Source of the DNA: Chelatococcus sp.
Lineage (GTDB): Bacteria; Pseudomonadota; Alphaproteobacteria; Rhizobiales; Beijerinckiaceae
Length of the DNA: 6,154 nucleotides
Assembly (NCBI GenBank): GCA_003248805.1
Contig: QFQY01000111.1
Location: 1-6,154 of the forward strand
Direction: 5' to 3'
Position 1 is the stretch's first letter. Every line of letters starts with the position of its first letter. A program made the position numbers and the translations under genes. The notes below the pieces were generated by a model, which worked only from the letters and a program-made list of their open reading frames with translations, was not told the DNA's origin and ran no database searches. Positions 1 through 4,649 of the stretch are shown one piece after another.

Positions 1-545
1 TGGACGTTCATCGAGCCCTCGGTATGGGAGCCGGCGGCTTCGAGATAGCAGCCGGGGAAGAGCTCGATCATCCCCGACAATTCGAGGTCTTCCAGGCGCA
101 GCGCATCGCGCGTGTGCAGCCGGTCGATGAGGTGCTTGATGTCGGGCGCCGGATATTGCGGGTGCATCAGGCCGGAGACGGAGTATTCGAGCTCGCGCCG
201 GTTGATGAGCACGGTCGTGTTCATCGGGAAGAGCTCGTCCTTCCCGGCATGGTCGATGTGGAGATGGGTGTGCATGACATAGCGGACATCGCCCATCCGC
301 ACGCCGTGCCGGGCGAGCTGGTTCTCGATCATGTTCTCGTGGAACTGGAGGCCCCGCATGCCGAGGCTCTCCATGATCTGGTTGTGGCGGTAGCCGGTAT
401 CGACCACCACCGGCCAGGGCCCGCCCAGGATCAGAAAGCCGTAGGTCGGCACGCGGCGGGTCCGGCCGCAATCGCGGCCGAGCACGAGGAAGCTCGATTC
501 CAGCTCGATATCGCCATAGTCGAGGATCTTGATTTCGAGGGCCAT
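1..545 (-). CDS. MBL-fold metallo-hydrolase, AHL-lactonase-like family (3' end cut by window edge)
   Basis: I translated this from the minus strand; 181 codons are visible and the gene runs off the left edge. The start is ATG at 545, six bases after a strong AGGAGG. The metallo-beta-lactamase metal-binding motif HxHxDH is intact as HTHLHIDHAG (H94, H96, D98, H99), and a further histidine ligand is seen in GSHTEGSMNV (H174), just before the edge. An aspartate in VVVDTGY (D49) precedes the motif, as is usual in the fold. No signal peptide is seen, so it is probably cytoplasmic. The overall layout resembles proteins annotated as N-acyl homoserine lactonase family (AiiA/AttM-like), which open lactone rings using two metal ions. 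In this operon it could equally hydrolyse a lactone or ester intermediate of a catabolic route. The fold is sure; the substrate is unknown. It lies 19 bases after the amidohydrolase gene and is probably co-transcribed. Confidence 0.9.
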   Translation of the reverse strand, partial: MALEIKILDYGDIELESSFLVLGRDCGRTRRVPTYGFLILGGPWPVVVDTGYRHNQIMESLGMRGLQFHENMIENQLARHGVRMGDVRYVMHTHLHIDHAGKDELFPMNTTVLINRRELEYSVSGLMHPQYPAPDIKHLIDRLHTRDALRLEDLELSGMIELFPGCYLEAAGSHTEGSMNV

Positions 546-551
546 GAACGT

Positions 552-557
552 CCTCCT
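552..557 (-). promoter_or_regulatory. Ribosome binding site of the MBL-fold hydrolase gene
   Basis: On the minus strand AGGAGG lies six bases before the ATG at 545, inside the 19-base gap after the amidohydrolase stop. It fixes the start of the MBL-fold gene and shows that this gene has its own translation signal. Confidence 0.8.
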
Positions 558-564
558 CTCCTGA

Positions 565-1446
565 TCACTGGCCGAGGCGGTAGACCCGCCTCGCGGTCTC
601 GTTGAACACGGCGGCCCGCGCCGCTTCGGGCACGACGGCGCGATGCGCGGCGATCAGCTCGGCATAGGACGTCCAGAGCTTTTCGATGGGGAAGTTGGAG
701 CCGAACAGGCAGCGTTCGGCCCCGAAAAGGCCGAGCGTCTCGCCGACCACGAAGGCGAGATGCGCCGGGTCGTTCCGGCGCAGGAAGGTGCCGAGCCCGG
801 AGAGCTTGCTGACGATGTTGGGCCGGCCGGCGAGCAGCGCCATGCCTTCGCGCCAGGTTGCGATGCCCTTGGGAGAGAGGTCCTCCAGCATGCCGGCATG
901 CTGGAGGACGAAGGTCACCTCCGGGCAGGCGGCGGCGAGCTCGGCCGCACCCGCCATCTGGCCGGCGAAGACCTGGAGTTCGAAGCTGAAGCCATGGTCC
1001 GCCAGCCGCGCGACATTGGCGACGAGCCGCGGATCGCGCGCGAGGTCGGGCCCGCTGGCGAAGCGATAGAGCGCGTTCTCGTGCCAGTGGAGCTGCATGC
1101 GCACGCCGCGCACCCGGCCGTTGCGGGCGAGCCGGTCGAGCTGCGGGCGGACATCCGCGGCCAGCATGTCGGCATAGGCGACGATGGCGATCGGGAACCC
1201 CGATTCCTCCGAGGCCTGCGAGACGTAAGTCACCTCGTCGAGAAAGCGCTCGGTCGCCCAGTTGGCCTGGACATAGACCGCCTCGGTCACGCCGGATGGG
1301 CGGCAGTCGGCGAGATATTCCGTGACCGGATAATCGCGCCGGATCGGCTCATAGGGCCCGAAGATGCGGGGCTGCATGGGGCCGAGCAGCCAGGGCAGGT
1401 CGGCCTGCCGCCAGATGTGGAAATGGGAATCGACGATGCCGGTCAT
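565..1446 (-). CDS. Amidohydrolase family protein (TIM-barrel, COG3618 / Amidohydro_2 type)
   Basis: The protein has 293 residues, a normal length for the family. It opens with the N-terminal HxH motif in VDSHFHIW (H8, H10) directly after the start, has FVLQHAG (H183) in the middle of the barrel, and ends with a typical NETARRVYRL helix. These mark it as a predicted hydrolase of the amidohydrolase superfamily, the group that includes lactonases such as 2-pyrone-4,6-dicarboxylate lactonase and L-fuconolactonase. The late barrel motif, often GSDxP, reads FGSNFP here (N251 in place of Asp). This may be a subfamily trait, but it touches a catalytic position. The ATG at 1446 overlaps the TGA of the upstream VWA gene (4-base ATGA overlap), so translation is probably coupled. 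No signal peptide is seen. A likely role is hydrolysis of a lactone, lactam or ester intermediate made after the hydroxylase step; that role is inferred from neighbours only. Confidence 0.9.
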   Translation of the reverse strand: MTGIVDSHFHIWRQADLPWLLGPMQPRIFGPYEPIRRDYPVTEYLADCRPSGVTEAVYVQANWATERFLDEVTYVSQASEESGFPIAIVAYADMLAADVRPQLDRLARNGRVRGVRMQLHWHENALYRFASGPDLARDPRLVANVARLADHGFSFELQVFAGQMAGAAELAAACPEVTFVLQHAGMLEDLSPKGIATWREGMALLAGRPNIVSKLSGLGTFLRRNDPAHLAFVVGETLGLFGAERCLFGSNFPIEKLWTSYAELIAAHRAVVPEAARAAVFNETARRVYRLGQ

Positions 1447-2558
1447 GCCACCCGCGAGCCTCCGAGCGAAAGGATGTGCCGGCAGATCCGCGCCGTGCTG
1501 CCGCCGTCCGAGAGGCTGGCGAGGCGCGGCGCGATCAGCCGGAGCGCTTCGGTTTCGGGCCGATAGCCGGGATCGGCCGCCAAGGGCGTCAGCCAGTCGA
1601 TGCGATGGGCCCGCTGCGCGAGCCGGGCGACGGCACCGACCAGGGCCGATGGATCGCCGCGCTCGAGCCCGTCCGAGAGCACGATCACGACGGCGCCCCG
1701 GGCATAGGACGCGAAGCGGGGCACGGCGAGGAAGGCCTGCAGGGCGTCGCCGATCCGCGTGCCGCCGTCCCAGTCGGCGACGAGGCCCGAAGCTTCCGCC
1801 AGCGCCTGCTCGCGCCGCCTGCGCCGCAGCGCCCGCGTCACGCGGGTGAGGCGCGTGCCGAAGGTGAAGACCTCGACCTGCCGCGTCGCGTGGACGATCG
1901 CATGCGCCAGAGCGAGATTGGCGTCGCTGCGTTGCTTCATCGAGCCGGAAACGTCGATCAGCAGCAGGATCGGGCGCGGCCGTGTCAGGCGTCGCAGCCG
2001 CTTCAGGCTCATCACCTCGCCATCATGGCGTATCGCGTCCTTGAGGCTGCGGGCGAGATCGACGACGGGGCCGCGGCGGGCGTTGCGGTGCCGATAGCCG
2101 CGGCGACGGGGCAGGGCGGCGGGCAGTGCCCGGCCGAAGCGACGCAGGGCCTCGCTCTCGTCCAGCGTCCTGAGTTGGCGCAGGGAGAGGGCCTCCGCGC
2201 CGGTCGCGACCTGGCCGGTCTCGTTGGCCTCCTCGCCGATCAGCACCTCGCGCGAGCCGGAATCCTCCTGCACCGAGATGTCCTCGTCCGGCGCGAAGTC
2301 GTCATCGCCGGGCTCGGCGAGCGCTCCACCGAGGAAATGCAGCTCGAACAGGGCGTCGAAGCGCTCGCGCTGCTCGGGATGGGGGGCGAGCGTCGCGAGC
2401 GCGGCCTTGTGGACATGCGCGATGCTGCGCGGGCCGAGCAGTTCGATGGCGCTCAGGAAGGAGACCGTCTGCTCGGGCGCGACCGTGATGCCGTGCTCGC
2501 GCAGCAGCGCCGGGAAGGCGACGAAGAGCCGGGCGGCGGGGGGCAGGGGGGCGATCAT
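1443..2558 (-). CDS. VWA domain-containing protein, CoxE-like
   Basis: The protein has 371 residues from the ATG at 2558. A longer reading from TTG at 2564 is possible, but GGAGG ends only one base before that TTG and seven bases before the ATG, so the ATG is preferred. Residues 1-80 are a helical N-terminal part. Residues 84-110 are very acidic, about 145-165 very basic, and about 195-365 form a von Willebrand factor A domain. Its MIDAS metal site is complete: DVSGSM (D202, S204, S206), GGTRIG (T267) and LSDG (D296). This layout matches the CoxE family. In CO dehydrogenase clusters CoxE works with the AAA+ ATPase CoxD in maturing the bimetallic Mo site of the cytoplasmic or membrane-associated enzyme. 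Here it follows the CoxD-like gene after a 157-base gap and overlaps the amidohydrolase start. The family is confident; the client enzyme is inferred to be the split Mo-hydroxylase upstream. Confidence 0.92.
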   Translation of the reverse strand: MIAPLPPAARLFVAFPALLREHGITVAPEQTVSFLSAIELLGPRSIAHVHKAALATLAPHPEQRERFDALFELHFLGGALAEPGDDDFAPDEDISVQEDSGSREVLIGEEANETGQVATGAEALSLRQLRTLDESEALRRFGRALPAALPRRRGYRHRNARRGPVVDLARSLKDAIRHDGEVMSLKRLRRLTRPRPILLLIDVSGSMKQRSDANLALAHAIVHATRQVEVFTFGTRLTRVTRALRRRRREQALAEASGLVADWDGGTRIGDALQAFLAVPRFASYARGAVVIVLSDGLERGDPSALVGAVARLAQRAHRIDWLTPLAADPGYRPETEALRLIAPRLASLSDGGSTARICRHILSLGGSRVA

Positions 2559-2564
2559 GGCCAA

Positions 2565-2570
2565 CCCTCC
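2565..2570 (-). promoter_or_regulatory. Ribosome binding site of the CoxE-like gene (decides the start)
   Basis: Minus-strand GGAGGG lies here. Counting from GGAGG, the spacer to the ATG at 2558 is seven bases, and to the alternative TTG at 2564 only one base. The ATG start, which removes two residues from the longest reading, is therefore the better choice. Confidence 0.75.
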
Positions 2571-2587
2571 GATGGATACTCAGCCGT

Positions 2588-2624
2588 CATCCTGAGGAGC
2601 GCCGCAGGCGCGTCTCGAAGGATG
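2588..2624. repeat. REP-like palindrome, copy 1
   Basis: A 37-base element with ends CATCCT and AGGATG that can pair with each other. Inside is a perfect 5-bp stem, GCGCC/GGCGC (2599-2603 with 2607-2611), around a GCA loop. It shares a 13-base left block and a 15-base right block with copy 2 in inverted orientation; only the middle differs. From memory, strings of the CATCCTGAGGAGC type recur between genes in Hyphomicrobiales genomes. A genome-wide count was not possible here. Confidence 0.8.
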
Positions 2625-2652
2625 GTCCAGCAGGCTCCGGAGAAATCTTGAT

Positions 2653-2690
2653 CATCCTTCGAGACGCCGCTGACGCGGCTCCTCAGGATG
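2653..2690. repeat. REP-like palindrome, copy 2 (inverted relative to copy 1)
   Basis: A 38-base element, the reverse complement of copy 1 except for its centre. Its own inner stem, GCCGC/GCGGC (2666-2670 with 2675-2679), closes a TGAC loop. The inner stem differs in sequence from that of copy 1 but keeps its pairing, which suggests that hairpin structure is conserved. Copies 1 and 2 face each other across 28 bases, so the whole of 2587-2691 could fold into one long hairpin. No T-run follows on either strand, so this is not a classical intrinsic terminator. Confidence 0.8.
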
Positions 2691-2715
2691 AGGGCCGAGG
2701 TTTGGACCGGGCGCC

Positions 2716-3600
2716 TCATGCCACCAGCCCCGGGATGAAGAGCGGCAGGCGCGGCCGCAGATGGGCGAGGTCCTCCTCGTCCTTGATCGCGGCGCCGAGC
2801 GAGCGGCGGAAGGCCTCGGGCCAGGGCGCGCCGGTCCGCGCCAGCGCGGTCGCGGCCTCGGCCCAGTCGACCGCCTCGGCCACGCCCGGCGGCTTGGCGA
2901 GCGGCTCCTGCCGCAGCAGGCCGACCGCGTCGACGACGGCACGCGCCGTGCTCTCGGCGACGGCCGACGAACGCAGCATGATGATCCGGGCCTCCCGCTC
3001 CGGCGCGGGATAGGCGATGTAGTGGTAGACGCAGCGGCGGCGCAGCGCCTCGTGCAGCTCGCGCGTCCGGTTCGAGGTCAGGATCACCACGGGCCGCTCG
3101 GGCGCGCGCAGCGTGCCGCGCTCCGGGATCGAGATCGAGAAATCGGAGAGGAATTCGAGCAGGAAGGCCTCGAATTCATGGTCGGAGCGGTCGATCTCGT
3201 CGATCAGCAGCACGGTCGAGTCCGGCCGTCGCAGCGCCGCCAGCATCGGCCGCTCGATCAGGAAGTCGTCGCGGTAGATGTCGAGCTGCTCGCCTTCCTT
3301 CGCCTGCCGGATGGCGAGCATCTGCCGCGGATAGTTCCATTCGTAGAGCGCGGCGGCGGCGTCGATGCCCTCGAAGCATTGCAGGCGGATGAGCTGGCGC
3401 CCGAGGATGCCGGCGAGCGCCTTGGCCGCCTCGGTCTTGCCGACGCCCGGCGCGCCCTCCAGCAGCAGCGGCTTGCCGAGCGCGAGCGCGAGATAGCCGG
3501 CGGTCGCGATGCCGTCGTCGGCGAGGTACATCGCCGCCTGGAGGGCCTCGGCGAGGTCCTCGGGGCTTGAGATGCCGGCGACGGTCGTCCTCAGCGCCAT
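2716..3600 (-). CDS. MoxR-family AAA+ ATPase, CoxD-like
   Basis: The protein has 294 residues, normal for the family. It shows Walker A GAPGVGKT (49-56), Walker B LLIDEID (131-137), sensor 1 TSN (175-177) and an arginine cluster ALRRRC (185-190) in the arginine-finger region. The segments YEWNYPRQ (86-93) and CVYHYIAYP (190-198) are typical of the CoxD branch of MoxR ATPases. In Oligotropha CO dehydrogenase CoxD is an ATP-dependent factor needed for sulfuration of the Mo centre; MoxR ATPases generally work with VWA partners, here the CoxE-like protein. The ATG at 3600 starts four bases after the stop of the second Mo-subunit half, with a modest GGTGAG-type ribosome site that overlaps that stop, so the two genes are almost certainly co-translated. 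It is predicted cytoplasmic. The family is near certain; action on the adjacent split hydroxylase is inferred from linkage. Confidence 0.94.
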   Translation of the reverse strand: MALRTTVAGISSPEDLAEALQAAMYLADDGIATAGYLALALGKPLLLEGAPGVGKTEAAKALAGILGRQLIRLQCFEGIDAAAALYEWNYPRQMLAIRQAKEGEQLDIYRDDFLIERPMLAALRRPDSTVLLIDEIDRSDHEFEAFLLEFLSDFSISIPERGTLRAPERPVVILTSNRTRELHEALRRRCVYHYIAYPAPEREARIIMLRSSAVAESTARAVVDAVGLLRQEPLAKPPGVAEAVDWAEAATALARTGAPWPEAFRRSLGAAIKDEEDLAHLRPRLPLFIPGLVA

Positions 3601-3604
3601 CCGC

Positions 3605-4648
3605 TCACCGCCAGTTCACGGGGCCGCCGCGGCGCGGGCCGGGCCTGGCGCCGCCATTGGCCTTGAGCCCCCGCAGGATCTTCTCCGGGGTGATCGGCAG
3701 TTCGTCGACCCTGACGCCGACGGCGTTGTAGACCGCATTGGCGATCGCCGGCAGCACCGGATTGGCGCACATCTCGCCCGGTCCCTTGCCGCCGAACGGC
3801 CCGTCCGGCGCCGGCCGCTCCAGCACGGTCACGTGATAGGGCGCGATATCGCCCGGCCCCGGCATCAGGTATTCGTTGAAGTCGCGCGGGCCGTGCTCGG
3901 GATTTGGATAGTAGGGCTCCGGCGTCTCGTAGAGCGCGTGGCTGATGCCCATCCAGGCGCCCCCCACCAGTTGCTGCTCGACCATGCGCGGATTGATGAC
4001 GCGGCCGAGCTCATAGGCGCTCGTCATCCTGAGCACCTCGACCTCGCCGGTCTCGTCGTCGACCATCACGTCCGCGACGAGGCAGGCATGGGCGAAGGCG
4101 GTGTTCGGATTCATCTCGCCGGTCTCGGCGTCGACGGCCGAGAGCGGGATCAGGAAGATGCCCCGGCCGGCGATGGTCTTGCCCTGCCTGAACTGCGCCG
4201 CCTGCGCCGTCGCCTTCACCGTGATGCTGCGGGAGGGCGCGCCACGGACATGGATGTTGCCGCGCCCGTCCGTGACGAGATCGGCGGCGTTGACCTCGAG
4301 CTCCTCCGCCGCGGCCTCGAGCAGCACCCCGCGCGCCTCGCGGGCGGCGACGATGATGGCGTTGCCCATGCGATGCGTGCCGCGCGAGGCGAAGGAGCCC
4401 ATGTCGTGCGGGCCGGTGTCGCTGTCGGCGGTGTCGACATAGACGTCCTCGACCGGCACGCCGAGCGTCTCGGCCGCGATCTGCCGCGAGACCTGCTTCA
4501 TGCCCTGGCCGAGATCGATGGCCGAGAGTGCGACGGTGAACTTGCCGTCCGGGTTGGAATGGATCAGCGCCTGGCTCGGGTCGCCGCCGAGATTCATGCC
4601 GATCGGATAGTTGACCGAGGCCATGCCGCGACCTTCATGACGGGCCAT
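3605..4648 (-). CDS. Molybdenum hydroxylase large subunit, C-terminal half (second Mo-cofactor domain)
   Basis: The gene encodes 347 residues from the ATG at 4648. The frame stays open upstream to 4867, but that extension is an arginine-rich shadow of the preceding gene. The chosen ATG has GGAGG seven bases before it and leads straight into EGRGMASVNYPIG, where family similarity begins. The protein equals the C-terminal half of xanthine dehydrogenase/CoxL-type large subunits: DLGQGMKQ (GQG 47-49, cofactor contact), a DMGSFASRGTHRMGNA segment (82-97), ELGRVINP (213-220), GGAWMGI (229-235) and FGGKGPGEMCANP (285-297) with the expected catalytic base E292. It lacks the hammerhead domain and GGGFGGK motif, which are on the preceding gene. 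It must therefore combine with that protein to form one active site, and bind FeS and FAD subunits not seen here. The closest known precedent is the split large subunit of Eubacterium barkeri nicotinate dehydrogenase (NdhL/NdhM). The substrate is unknown. Confidence 0.9.
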   Translation of the reverse strand: MARHEGRGMASVNYPIGMNLGGDPSQALIHSNPDGKFTVALSAIDLGQGMKQVSRQIAAETLGVPVEDVYVDTADSDTGPHDMGSFASRGTHRMGNAIIVAAREARGVLLEAAAEELEVNAADLVTDGRGNIHVRGAPSRSITVKATAQAAQFRQGKTIAGRGIFLIPLSAVDAETGEMNPNTAFAHACLVADVMVDDETGEVEVLRMTSAYELGRVINPRMVEQQLVGGAWMGISHALYETPEPYYPNPEHGPRDFNEYLMPGPGDIAPYHVTVLERPAPDGPFGGKGPGEMCANPVLPAIANAVYNAVGVRVDELPITPEKILRGLKANGGARPGPRRGGPVNWR

Positions 4649-4649
4649 C

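Larger units (their letters stand above)
2559..2715. other. Intergenic gap between the CoxD-like and CoxE-like genes
   Basis: This is the only gap above about 20 bases in the window. It holds the inverted REP-like pair and the ribosome binding site of the CoxE-like gene. I see no convincing -35/-10 promoter and no small ORF in it. Hairpins between co-directional genes can stabilise the 3' end of the upstream message or lower downstream expression. This gap could therefore separate the hydroxylase/ATPase part of the transcript from the VWA/hydrolase part; that is inference. Confidence 0.6.

Noticed and set aside
643..2651. Long open frames on the plus strand opposite the amidohydrolase and CoxE-like genes (643-1566 and 1476-2651)
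   Set aside because: They lie antisense to genes with clear family motifs, have no recognisable domains and biased residue content, and are the expected shadow of high-GC codon use.
2588..2690. Intrinsic terminator or insertion-sequence ends
   Set aside because: There is no T-run after the hairpin on either strand, no transposase gene and no flanking target duplication; a REP-like pair explains the pattern better.
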